29,344 bases of DNA from Smithella sp. D17 (GTDB lineage Bacteria > Desulfobacterota > Syntrophia > Syntrophales > Smithellaceae). The stretch spans positions 1-29,344 of the forward strand of contig JQOA01000265.1 of assembly GCA_000753945.1 (NCBI GenBank), read 5' to 3'. A program made the translations under genes and the position numbers. This document shows, in pieces, positions 15,199 to 23,250 of the stretch (its first letter is position 1; every line of letters begins with the position of its first letter). Under the pieces are notes generated by a model. It was given only the letters and a program-made list of their open reading frames with translations. It made no database searches and was not told the DNA's origin.

Positions 15199-15286
15199 GC
15201 CTGGGTGGCGGAATTGGTAGACGCAAGGGACTTAAAATCCCTCGGTCCTTGAGGCTGTGCGGGTTCAATTCCCGCCCCAGGCACCA
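15199..15286 (+). tRNA. tRNA-Leu (anticodon UAA), CCA encoded
   Basis: GCCTGGG at the 5' end pairs with CCCAGGC before ACCA. The D-arm contains GGCGGAATTGGTAGACGC, typical of tRNA-Leu. The anticodon arm is GGGA-CTTAAAA-TCCC, with TAA in the loop. A long variable arm (CTCGGTCCTTGAGGCTGTG region) marks a class II tRNA, and the T-arm reads GCGGGTTCAATTCCCGC. The 3' CCA is encoded. It has its own promoter and terminator, and it borders a decayed integrative element, as tRNA-Leu genes often do. Confidence 0.97.
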
Positions 15287-15294
15287 GTAAAACA

Positions 15295-15330
15295 AAAGGT
15301 TTTTGACGATTGACGTTAAAAACCTTTTTT
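15295..15330 (+). terminator. Intrinsic terminator after tRNA-Leu
   Basis: AAAGGTTTTT and AAAAACCTTT form a perfect 10-bp stem around a 13-base loop and are followed by more T residues. It begins nine bases after the tRNA CCA. Confidence 0.8.
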
Positions 15331-15398
15331 CTTTGAAATGGTCTTGTAAGCATATTGTAAGCAATTTAAAAAAAATGCACAAAAAAAAGCGGATGCTT

Positions 15399-15743
15399 TC
15401 ACATTCGCCCCGTGCAAAGTGCGACTCCTTGGTATCCTTCACAGATGATGACGGTATTGTCTTTGCTCCTGCCGATCTTAAAGAAGTGTCCGGCCTTATT
15501 AGTGCCGGTTTTGAATACCTTGCACCCATCAGGTGCGATAAACTGCAAGCTGTGGATATTCCCCGCTATGTCTCGAACAGGGATAAGCAGAGAATCTTTG
15601 AATGATTTAAGACCGTAGGCGTTGACACTTTTTTGTTTGATTCCCGCATCCTTTGCGGCCCTATGGTTAGAAGGGGAAGGCAGATAGGGTTTCCCGCTTT
15701 TTGCGCCCGGCTCATGACTTCCAGGGCTATCCCCTGTGTATAC
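15399..15743 (-). pseudogene. Fragment of a phage/plasmid Toprim DNA primase
   Basis: The minus strand is open from about 15743 to a TGA at 15399. It reads HRAAKDAGIKQKSVNAYGLK, then FKDSLLIPVRDIAGNIHSLQ with FIAPDGCKVFKTG, then GHFFKIG and VIICEGYQGVALCTGRM. This closely follows the Toprim segment of phage/plasmid primase-helicases (family pattern: HPYLxxKGxxxxGxR ... LLIPVRDxxGxLxSLQFIxPDGxKRFLxG ... GxYxxIG ... LxIAEGYATGA). The Toprim glutamate (CEGY) is present, but the protein stops just after it, so the catalytic aspartates and helicase part are lost, as is the zinc-finger N-terminus. No convincing start exists, and the 5' end runs into the antitoxin gene. A plus-strand frame over the same bases is its shadow. 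Confidence 0.75.
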
Positions 15744-15744
15744 T

Positions 15745-16098
15745 TTACAGAAAAACCCGGTAATCCGTGTTCAGCGCCTTGGCAAAGAGCTTGGCGTTTT
15801 TCTTGCCGATGGTTCGCTTGCCGTGTTCCATTTCGCTGATATGGCGCTGCGGAACTCCGGTAAGTTTGGATAGCTGAACCTGCGTTAATCCTTCACGGCT
15901 ACGTGCGCCAGCTAATGCCCTGCCGGTAAATTGTTCCTCCGTGCATTCAGGATAAGCTTCGCGCCAGGGTACAGTATCGGACGTATCCACAAATCCCATC
16001 GGCTTTAAAGCTTCAATAGCCCGCGCCATATTAACAATAGGCCCAATGAATTTAATTTCAATGGTATTAATAGGGTGCTTTTTCGTGTGTGCCTGCAT
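15745..16098 (-). CDS. XRE-family antitoxin of a type II toxin-antitoxin pair
   Basis: The C-terminal half contains a lambda-repressor-like helix-turn-helix: GLTQVQLSKLTGVPQRHISE at about residues 69-88 followed by MEHGKRTIGKKNAKLFAKAL. The N-terminal part (TIEIKFIGPI...) would bind the toxin. Start at 16098 is supported by GAGGTGAT just before the ATG; it overlaps the toxin gene by 32 bases, the usual toxin-first HigBA order. It should neutralise the toxin and repress its own operon. The last codons overlap the upstream edge of the primase fragment. Confidence 0.85.
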   Translation of the reverse strand: MQAHTKKHPINTIEIKFIGPIVNMARAIEALKPMGFVDTSDTVPWREAYPECTEEQFTGRALAGARSREGLTQVQLSKLTGVPQRHISEMEHGKRTIGKKNAKLFAKALNTDYRVFL

Positions 16099-16345
16099 AT
16101 ATCACCTCAATCAATCTTATCTCTTTGTTTTTAACTTCCCATATCGCCACATATGTGGGATGGCCTTTTTTTAAATGACAATGGTAGCGGCCATCGGACA
16201 GCGCACTGAAATTCGGCCAGTCTCCCCGGATAGGCCCGTTTATTTCCATATCCTTTTTCAAAGTAATGAGAATGTTTTGAACATTCTCCGGCAATTTCCT
16301 GATCCGTTTATTCAGATTTCGTTTTTCCGTAACCGTCCATGTCAT
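16067..16345 (-). CDS. RelE/HigB-like type II toxin
   Basis: A 92-residue basic protein with the RelE-superfamily layout: N-terminal helices (KRNLNKRIRKLPENVQNILITL), then strands WPNFSALSDGRYHCHLKKGH, YVAIWEVKNKEIRLIEVIYAGTHEKAPY. Members cleave mRNA at the ribosome. The Arg/His/Lys cluster (GRYHCHLKK) is the likely catalytic region. The ATG at 16345 lies 10 bases after an inverted repeat that may be the operator. The gene order is toxin first, with the antitoxin overlapping its 3' end. Confidence 0.85.
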   Translation of the reverse strand: MTWTVTEKRNLNKRIRKLPENVQNILITLKKDMEINGPIRGDWPNFSALSDGRYHCHLKKGHPTYVAIWEVKNKEIRLIEVIYAGTHEKAPY

Positions 16346-16354
16346 AATTCGATC

Positions 16355-16375
16355 CTATACTAATAAAAGGTATAG
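16355..16375 (-). promoter_or_regulatory. Candidate autoregulatory operator of the toxin-antitoxin pair
   Basis: CTATAC and GTATAG arms flank a 9-base spacer, placed 10 bases upstream of the toxin ATG. On the minus strand the second arm overlaps a TATAGG -10-like hexamer with TTGCTC 15 bases upstream. An XRE antitoxin dimer is the expected ligand. Confidence 0.5.
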
Positions 16376-16387
16376 AGCAAGTTTTTA

Positions 16388-17388
16388 TTACTTCGGGAAG
16401 TTCACAACTTGCCCGGCTTTATTTGTCGCTGTCTTAACTTTTTTTCCGAAGTTCCGAGTTGCCTCTTGTAAAGCGCCGTTTGATAAATGACTGTAACGTT
16501 CCGTCAATGTGATGCTGCCATGTCCCAAAAGTTCCTTCAGGATATAAAGATCGGTTCCGCCTTCAGCGTGCCAGCTTGCCATCGTGTGTCGTAGCGTATG
16601 AAAGCAAACCCGTTGCCTTGTATCGCTGACATTCTCATTGAATTTTAAATCTGTGACCATATCACGAAAGAGGGTAGGGATTTCTGTATAAGGATTTTTA
16701 TCTTTTCTCAAAAATACAATGTCATCATTGTTCCCGTGCTTCATTTCATTAAAAATGTTTTTGATTTGTTCTGTCATAAATGCCGGTCGGCCCTTGCCGG
16801 ATTTCGCGTCAAGAATGGTTATAATACCGCGCTGGGTATCAACGCAGCCCCAAGTCAATTTAAATATTTCTGAGGCCCTCATTCCCGTATGCAAAGAAAG
16901 CAAGGCCATTTTATAAACCGTTTCGTCTTTTTCTTTAAGTGCAGCAAGTAATAGAGCGGCTTCAGTATGACTTAGAAATCTTTGGCGTCTATTGTCGAAT
17001 TTTTTAATCTTAACGTTCCTTGTCGGCGAATCGCCGGAAACGATTTTCCCACGTCTTGCCTTGTTCCAGATTTGCCGAAGTGTCGCCATAACATATTGAG
17101 CAGTTCTCGGCTTTTTTTATCGTCTGAAATGTTTTTCACTATCCGCTGGGCGTCAAAATCTGATAAGTTTTTTATAGGCTTCTTTCCAGTGACGGGATCA
17201 ATCCAAAGCCTGAAGTGTGTTTCTTCGTGAGTGTAGGAACTTTCCTCTTCAACCGTCATTGAACAATGACGTCTTCCGCCCCATGGTTTATTGACCGTGA
17301 CGTCTTTATTGCAAACAGGAATAAGAAGGGAAGCAATGAACACATTTTTTAAATAAAAAGAATTTTTTTGTTTTGGAATGTTCATCAA
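16388..17388 (-). pseudogene. int: Phage-type tyrosine recombinase (integrase), frameshifted
   Basis: The C-terminal frame (16388 to about 17118) has a full catalytic set: Arg71 (HTGMRASE), His164 and Arg167 (CFHTLRHT), His190 (LLGHGS) and Tyr199 (ERYSHL), numbered from a GTT-ATG start at 17089. The N-terminal SAM-like core-binding part lies in another frame: HFRLWIDPVTGKKPIKNLSD, then SDDKK. The two frames meet at a run of seven A (coding strand, 17112-17118): one more A would give KKPRTAQYVMATLRQIWNKA, the family pattern. The N-terminal arm-binding domain also looks truncated. Integrase activity is therefore unlikely unless the indel is an error. Confidence 0.8.
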
Positions 17389-17492
17389 ATATCATGTTTA
17401 GGATTGTTTTTGTCAAAATGGTTCCAATATATTCAATTATTCTATCGGATTCAGTCGCCTATAGACTTTTTAATGTCCATATGTCATTTGAT

Positions 17493-19790
17493 TTATGAGT
17501 GACTATCTATATAGTTGTAAATTTTATGGTGTGTGCAAACTTCATAATATTTTTTTGATATTTTCCCTGTCACATCAAGCGCAGTCGGTTGCACTTTATG
17601 AATCAATGCTTCCCGAATGATGATACGTTGATAATTACCATTGGCCAGGGGAACTTTACCTGTATAAAATTTCATACTTTCATCATCTCCTGACGGATAG
17701 GTGAAGATTTGCAGGTTTATTTCTTTGGCAAGTTTGTTGAATCCATCTTCGTTGATCTCGATTCCGTTGACATTATACCGGAAATAAGATTCATCTGTAT
17801 CGGTTTCAGCAATTTCTACGGATTCATTTTCAAAGACAAATAAATTAAACAGATCATTTTGACTTTTAAATATTTTTCGCAGTATTTTATCGCAGCTGGA
17901 CAGACGATCCGCCTGATTGATAGCCGGAGAAATCATTATTCGGGAATCACCGTCAAATAAAAAAGACGGCGGTCCCTGGCAATAACAGATTCCGATTCCC
18001 AGTTCCAGAATGGGAAGATTATTTTCTTTATTCTTTTCATTATAACTGTGCACAATTTGCAGTATTTTTATTGCGAGTCCGCATGCGCGAGCTACGCTGT
18101 AATTTATTTGTGCAGCATCTTCTTTTTCGAAAATGGATAAGATAATAGCGTCACCTTCAATAAACACTTTCGCTGCTCCATAATCAGCTAGAACAGATGA
18201 AATAGGATCAAAAAAATTCAGGCTGAAATGTGAAGCCACATTGAGTCCCTTGTTCCTCATGGTATGATTAATGACCATTGAACCGCGAATATCCGCCTTG
18301 ATTATGACGTGATTAGCAATCGGTTTTTCTTCTTTGATCTTTTCATCTGGAAGCAAAAACTCATAGAGTGAGTGGTTTTCCCGCGATAATAAAATAATAT
18401 TTTCTTCTGCTGCCAGGTTGATTGAATCCATTGCGTCCTTAATAATGCGAAAATTATAAAGGTCCCGATGATAACGGGAAAATTGCTTTAGAAACATCAG
18501 TAAGTACTGTTTCTTTTCTTTGGCGGACGTGTGGTTAATCAGTTTGATAGTTTTCTGAAGAGGCGCCAGGGAGAAGTCCTGCCTGTAGGAAGATCTAAGA
18601 CGTTTCTGCTGATAAGTGATAGATATTCTTGACCAAAAATCTACAAGAAATTCTCTTATTTGCCTTGGCGCCATTGGTGGACAATATCTGCCGTATACGG
18701 ATTTCATTTCGAAAGCCGCAACAATCAGTTTAAGCAGATGATGTTTCTTGAATTTGCAGTAAAAAATATTGAGCAATTTCCGCTGATTTATTATTTGTTC
18801 TTTAATCTTTCCAAGAGAGTCTTTTGATTCTTTTTCCTTCCTGGCCTTTTTGTAAAGTTCCTGCGAATCAAAATAATTGAACAAGCGTTCAATATTACCT
18901 GGCTCCATTATCCATGGATCAAAGATGTTTCCCCTGGCATTAATGAAACGGTTATTTTTCTGATTGTTAGCTTCATGCGCTTCGGCAAGATCCTCATTCT
19001 CGAAGCTGTCCTGTCCTAAATCAGTTTTGCCCAGCAGCTCATAGATGATCGATTTGATGCTTGTGTAGTTGTCCGGATCTTCTGATCTCTGACCTAAAAG
19101 TACATATTCTTCAATTAGAAAAAAATCGTCAGTAGGATGATTTGTGTGAAGTATAGGGTTTATAAAATAATTATCCGGTAAAATATTTCCGGCAGGAAAA
19201 TGAGTTTCTCTCATGTTTCTGAGCTTTCTTATCTGAATATCGTTCAGAAGGTCAAAAAGTTCTTTCCCCACAAGGCGAACAATTTGATTCCGGTGAAGTT
19301 TTATATCGGCCAGTTTATCTTTAATTAAGAAAATTTCTTTTTGATCGTATATTTGAGATAATTGACACTTTCTAACGAGAGGTTCAAAATGTGTCAGTAT
19401 GGATCTATATTGATTTTTAATTTCTTCTAAAAACAATTTCGCCAAAGCTGTTTGACCAAGAAAATCTATTTGTACTTCGTTGGCGGATTTTGCTCTGTTG
19501 ATGCCGTCCAGCAAAACATCCGTGCAAATGCGCCTCAAAGTCTCCTTCTCAATTTCACAGGATTCTCTTTTATAATCATTAAAAAATTCTTCCGATTGGC
19601 TATGCTTGATCATCAAAAGAAATGCTGTTCGCTTCAATGTGTTATTAACTTGAGGGCTAATGTGAACATCAAAATGAATATTGTCGACTCCCAAAACAAG
19701 TTTGTCCAAAAAATATGAGAACGTATAGCGTTTTAGACCTAAATTTTTAAGAGTTGGCTGTTTTGTAAATGATTCAAATATCTTATGCAT
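17493..19790 (-). CDS. Large protein with C-terminal class III nucleotide cyclase domain
   Basis: Residues 1-480 are unrecognised, mostly helical and rich in K, E, L and N, with no membrane segment. From about 492 a class III adenylate/guanylate cyclase fold is readable: IIKADIRGSMV (Asp500, first metal), FIEGDAIILSIF (Asp547, second metal), ELGIGICYCQGPPSF and MISPAINQADRLSS (Asn625 and Arg629, transition-state residues). These key residues are present, so catalysis is possible. The purine-specifying residues cannot be assigned by eye, so the product (cAMP, cGMP or other) is open. It follows the HD-GYP gene by 25 bases. AATAT-rich DNA (17389-17492) downstream separates it from the integrative element. 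Probably a cytoplasmic signal-producing enzyme fed by a cluster-specific sensor. Confidence 0.75.
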   Translation of the reverse strand: MHKIFESFTKQPTLKNLGLKRYTFSYFLDKLVLGVDNIHFDVHISPQVNNTLKRTAFLLMIKHSQSEEFFNDYKRESCEIEKETLRRICTDVLLDGINRAKSANEVQIDFLGQTALAKLFLEEIKNQYRSILTHFEPLVRKCQLSQIYDQKEIFLIKDKLADIKLHRNQIVRLVGKELFDLLNDIQIRKLRNMRETHFPAGNILPDNYFINPILHTNHPTDDFFLIEEYVLLGQRSEDPDNYTSIKSIIYELLGKTDLGQDSFENEDLAEAHEANNQKNNRFINARGNIFDPWIMEPGNIERLFNYFDSQELYKKARKEKESKDSLGKIKEQIINQRKLLNIFYCKFKKHHLLKLIVAAFEMKSVYGRYCPPMAPRQIREFLVDFWSRISITYQQKRLRSSYRQDFSLAPLQKTIKLINHTSAKEKKQYLLMFLKQFSRYHRDLYNFRIIKDAMDSINLAAEENIILLSRENHSLYEFLLPDEKIKEEKPIANHVIIKADIRGSMVINHTMRNKGLNVASHFSLNFFDPISSVLADYGAAKVFIEGDAIILSIFEKEDAAQINYSVARACGLAIKILQIVHSYNEKNKENNLPILELGIGICYCQGPPSFLFDGDSRIMISPAINQADRLSSCDKILRKIFKSQNDLFNLFVFENESVEIAETDTDESYFRYNVNGIEINEDGFNKLAKEINLQIFTYPSGDDESMKFYTGKVPLANGNYQRIIIREALIHKVQPTALDVTGKISKKYYEVCTHHKIYNYIDSHS

Positions 19791-19815
19791 AGCATCTTTT
19801 CCTATGGCCGAGATA

Positions 19816-21258
19816 TTACTTCAAATGTAGAAAAAAATCTGAGGGATTGATACGGAGTTTTGTCTGCGGAATCACCCGCACAATATTTAAACGGTCCGTA
19901 TCATCCTTAATAATCTGGTCAGCCAGATAAATCAAATCTCCGCTTTGCCAACTGCCTGTTTCGTCATTCACAAGGCGTAAGATAAGTGGTAGTGCCCGTT
20001 CTGTTTCATCGGGATAATCCATTACCAACCCAATACTCCCGTCACTCAGTTCCACAAAAGAGCCGATAGGATAAATTCCCATCATATGAATAAAGCGCTT
20101 CAACAGAATTGTGTCAAAACTCTTCCCGGCTTCACCCCACATTTTTCTCAGTACTTCATCCGGCGTTAAAGAAATTGGCCTGTAACCCCTTTGAGCCGTC
20201 AGCACTTCATAGACATCGGCAATACGAAGAATTTTTCCTATAAGACTCAAATGGCCTATAAACAGAGTACGAGGGTAGCCGGTCATATCCGGATTTAAGT
20301 GGTGCTCAAACGGGCCGAGGATAATTCTCGATCTCAAAGATGGGGTAGCATTCAACATTAGAATTTTTCTGACACCCATAAAGGGATGTGCCTTCATCAA
20401 ATCCCATTCTTTATCAGTCAATGCGCCGCTTTTCAGAAGAATTTCCTTGGGTACGTCTACCTTTCCCAGATCGTGAAAAAGTCCACAAATAGTCAAATGT
20501 TCGAGTGAAATATCGGATAATTCTATATGTCTTCCCAGACAGGTCGCCAGCAGGGTGACATTGACGGAATGGGAGTATGTGTAATCATCATAATCCTTAA
20601 GGGTTGTTAATCCTATCATTAAGGCCTCATCCTCCTGGATCAATTCGACGATGTTTTGTGCCAAACGTCTGCTCTTGCGTAACCCAACCATACCATGGGA
20701 CGCTTTATTCGCTACTTCTTTTACTGTTTCGATAGCATGAAAATACATTCTTCTCGCTTTTTCATACCGGTTATCTTCCATGCTTTCACTGAGGTAAGTT
20801 GTATCATTGTCCTGTTTCGGGGATATTTCTACCCACGTAAACTCCTGTTCCGAAAGTTTTTGTTCCAACCACTGATGGGGATTTTCATACTTTATCGCAT
20901 CGTTGAACAGACGTGTAAATGATATAATGCTTTCCGGCAAAACATCGCGTGAAGATGCCAGAAAATTCACACTCCCAATGCCTCGTTTTGAAAAGAATTC
21001 CGCCATATTGTAAACAACAACGGCTGTTTCTCTACGGTAAGTGAGTTTTTCTCCTCCAAGATGAAAGCGGCTTCGATAAAGAACTATACTGATGTCTCCT
21101 CCGGCAGTTAATTGATGGAGTATGTTTTGAAAAGAACTGACACTCGTCCGAACAAGCTGATTGTTATCCTGATACATACGTATTGTATGGATCATGTGAT
21201 ACAGGGCTCTTAGAAAATCATGCCCCAGCCGTTCCGGAATCGATTGTCGTTCTGACAT
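19816..21258 (-). CDS. HD-GYP domain phosphodiesterase-like protein with altered motif
   Basis: Residues 14-145 form an N-terminal module like that of the next upstream gene. An HD-GYP domain follows: His230 (YSHSVNV), His262-Asp263 (LFHDLGK), His291 (KAHPFMG), His319-His320 and GYP at 327-329, then IADVYEVLTAQRGYRP and IYPIGSFVELSDG. HD-GYP enzymes hydrolyse cyclic di-GMP or related dinucleotides. The family motif HHExxDGxGYP reads HHLNPDMTGYP here, so the usual Glu is Leu and DG is DM. Most metal ligands are retained, so activity is uncertain rather than excluded. The start lies 2 bases after the HEAT gene stop, implying coupled translation. Confidence 0.85.
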   Translation of the reverse strand: MSERQSIPERLGHDFLRALYHMIHTIRMYQDNNQLVRTSVSSFQNILHQLTAGGDISIVLYRSRFHLGGEKLTYRRETAVVVYNMAEFFSKRGIGSVNFLASSRDVLPESIISFTRLFNDAIKYENPHQWLEQKLSEQEFTWVEISPKQDNDTTYLSESMEDNRYEKARRMYFHAIETVKEVANKASHGMVGLRKSRRLAQNIVELIQEDEALMIGLTTLKDYDDYTYSHSVNVTLLATCLGRHIELSDISLEHLTICGLFHDLGKVDVPKEILLKSGALTDKEWDLMKAHPFMGVRKILMLNATPSLRSRIILGPFEHHLNPDMTGYPRTLFIGHLSLIGKILRIADVYEVLTAQRGYRPISLTPDEVLRKMWGEAGKSFDTILLKRFIHMMGIYPIGSFVELSDGSIGLVMDYPDETERALPLILRLVNDETGSWQSGDLIYLADQIIKDDTDRLNIVRVIPQTKLRINPSDFFLHLK

Positions 21259-21260
21259 GA

Positions 21261-23015
21261 TTATAGTTCCCCTCTGGTTTTTTGGAAAAATTCTCTTTCC
21301 GCGTTGCGTGCAATCCTGCGCAGGCCGGGATTAAAGCTTTTACTCACTGCATCAATTACTTGCTGGGCTTCCGGTATTTTTAAAGTAACCAGTGCAAGAG
21401 CGGCGCCTTCACGGTAAGTCGATTTCCTCAAAGCGGCCATCCATTTGCGGTACAGAAGTATTTTGCGAAGAAAGGGAACTGACCGCGATGATCCGCATTT
21501 TCCCAATGTTCTAAAACATTCCATAATATGTTCGGTCTGTGAAGTTTTGAATTGCCGGTTCTGAAGATATTGCATCAGAAGGTCTTCTGCAATTTCGTTT
21601 TTGGATTGACCCATATGGGCCAGGATTATACGGCGTACCGAAGCATCCGGATCGTCAATAAACTTAAATATTTCCGATGTCCGATCACCACTCGCCTGTC
21701 CAATGGCTCTGATTGCCATACGCCGGACGGATACCGAAGAATGCCGGGCCAGTTTCATCAAATATTTTAAAAATGTATCTCCCTCTAGTCTGGATAAGAC
21801 ATGAACCAGCGTCTCAGTTATTTTTTCGTTCGGATCATTGAGTAGAGATTCCAGACAGTTCAAATCCTTATAAACAAGGGAAATAATGGTATCCTCCACT
21901 ATTTGTTCAAGCTGTGACGGCTGTCCTAAAAGAAGGAGACATACAAGGGTATTAACGGCCCCTGGATTCAGATGCTGAAAAATCAGTTTGAGCTTTTCTA
22001 TCTGCGCCACATTTAAGTTGCTCCAGATTCCCTCCAATGGTTTCAAACACTTGATATCAGATGAAATATCATTATAGAAAGATTCAACTAACGGTCCTGC
22101 CCAAGGCTGGCATAGCCGTCCACTATCCAGAACTCTGCGTACTCCATCAAGAATAATAAGTACGGCTTCCAAATCATAACGATCAAAAGAACCTGCGAAT
22201 TCTTCCGACAGGACTTCCAGAACAATATTAAAATCTTTTTCTTCCTGACACTGCAGAAGCATGTCCAGCAACATATCCAGGTGTTCCGTGGAAGATGACA
22301 TTTCATCACGGGCGATCATTTCCTGCAACTCGATTTGTTCATGGGGGGTAAGGACAAGAGACGCCGGATCAATAAAGGTATCGTTGTTAATCGATGATGA
22401 ATAAATTGCCAGATCGCCAAACAGAGCCGGATCATTATCAGCGGAAACTTCGGGCGACGCCGTTTTATCTTCCGCTGCGGGTGGCCGTGTGGCTGATTCT
22501 GAAAATCTGTCGATCTGATCAGATACTTGTTCCGAAAAAAAATCGGATACTTTATATTGCACATGGTCAAAATGGGCTTCCCAGAAAGCGGTTACGATGT
22601 CTCCTTCCGGCTCTGTTGCTAATATCGAATACCTGCGGATAATGGATAATACTTCTTGTATTTCTTCCAGTTCTATTCCTTCATTGAATTCCAGCCATTC
22701 AATACCGTCCCGGAAAAGTGTGAAAGGCAGAGATCCTTCTTCGGATTGTCCAGTCTGAACCTCTATGCCCTGACACATTACGCGATTCCTTTCAAATTCA
22801 ATTCTGATATCACCGTTTTGACGAATGTAGTCTTCCAATTTTACGTGAAACTGTCTAATGGAATTCATGCTGATGCCATGACCTTCAGGATATAAGGACA
22901 CGTTCTTAGCCGTCAGCAGTAGATAGGAGAACATTTTTTTAGTGTCATCCGATTTTTTAGTCGAAAGATCTTTTCCAGCTTCTTTTGAAAGGCTGTCCCG
23001 AATGTCCATCATCAC
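21261..23015 (-). CDS. HEAT-repeat protein with shared N-terminal module
   Basis: Residues about 28-165 (SYLLLTAKNVSLYPEGHGIS, GDIRIEFERNRVMCQGIEV, LFRDGIEWLEFNEGIELEEI) are laid out like residues 14-145 of the HD-GYP protein. A low-complexity linker follows. From about 390 to the end there are HEAT-like repeats (SVSVRRMAIRAIGQASGD, DPDASVRRIILAHMGQS, STYREGAALALVTL), a protein-binding superhelix. It has no enzyme motif or membrane segment. A GTG at 23015 and an ATG three bases in (23012) are both possible starts. It is first of three tight minus-strand genes, so it probably scaffolds or regulates the HD-GYP and cyclase proteins; that is an inference from order. Confidence 0.75.
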   Translation of the reverse strand: MMMDIRDSLSKEAGKDLSTKKSDDTKKMFSYLLLTAKNVSLYPEGHGISMNSIRQFHVKLEDYIRQNGDIRIEFERNRVMCQGIEVQTGQSEEGSLPFTLFRDGIEWLEFNEGIELEEIQEVLSIIRRYSILATEPEGDIVTAFWEAHFDHVQYKVSDFFSEQVSDQIDRFSESATRPPAAEDKTASPEVSADNDPALFGDLAIYSSSINNDTFIDPASLVLTPHEQIELQEMIARDEMSSSTEHLDMLLDMLLQCQEEKDFNIVLEVLSEEFAGSFDRYDLEAVLIILDGVRRVLDSGRLCQPWAGPLVESFYNDISSDIKCLKPLEGIWSNLNVAQIEKLKLIFQHLNPGAVNTLVCLLLLGQPSQLEQIVEDTIISLVYKDLNCLESLLNDPNEKITETLVHVLSRLEGDTFLKYLMKLARHSSVSVRRMAIRAIGQASGDRTSEIFKFIDDPDASVRRIILAHMGQSKNEIAEDLLMQYLQNRQFKTSQTEHIMECFRTLGKCGSSRSVPFLRKILLYRKWMAALRKSTYREGAALALVTLKIPEAQQVIDAVSKSFNPGLRRIARNAEREFFQKTRGEL

Positions 23016-23127
23016 ACCGATATTTTAAATTGTTGAGTCTTACATTTCATATGGGCATACAATTTTAAAAACGTGCAAAAAGAAACTTTTCTAATAGTTT
23101 TTTTATTATAAATGATTTCCTTAATAG

Positions 23128-23155
23128 TTGCCAATTTTTCTTTTAGCATTATAAT
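23128..23155 (+). promoter_or_regulatory. Candidate promoter for the site-2 protease gene
   Basis: TTGCCA and a perfect TATAAT are separated by 16 bases in the AT-rich divergent region 23016-23250. The leader would be about 90 bases. A promoter for the minus-strand HEAT gene must also lie here but I cannot place it with confidence. Confidence 0.55.
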
Positions 23156-23250
23156 ATATCTGGTAAACTTTTTTTTAATAAAATGTTATTAAAAACAAGT
23201 CTGATGTGTGACAATTGCTTCACAAGGAAACACTTTGATTAGGAATATTT

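Larger units (their letters stand above)
15287..17400. mobile_element. Decayed integrative element next to tRNA-Leu
   Basis: Between the tRNA and the cyclase gene lie, all on the minus strand, a fragment of a Toprim primase, an XRE antitoxin, a RelE-like toxin and a broken tyrosine recombinase. tRNA adjacency plus these cargo types is the usual picture of a genomic-island or satellite-phage remnant. No duplicate of the tRNA 3' end is visible at the far side, so the outer boundary is approximate. The recombinase sits at the end distant from the tRNA, suggesting deletions or a rearranged element. Confidence 0.7.

Noticed and set aside
15188..15529. Minus-strand ORF covering the tRNA
   Set aside because: It reads the antisense of the tRNA-Leu gene and shares no family text.
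15303..15605. Plus-strand 100-codon ORF after tRNA-Leu
   Set aside because: It begins inside the tRNA terminator and lies opposite a clear primase fragment on the minus strand.
17389..17492. Second att site (copy of the tRNA-Leu 3' end)
   Set aside because: No stretch matching the T-arm or acceptor stem was found by eye, so the distal boundary stays approximate.
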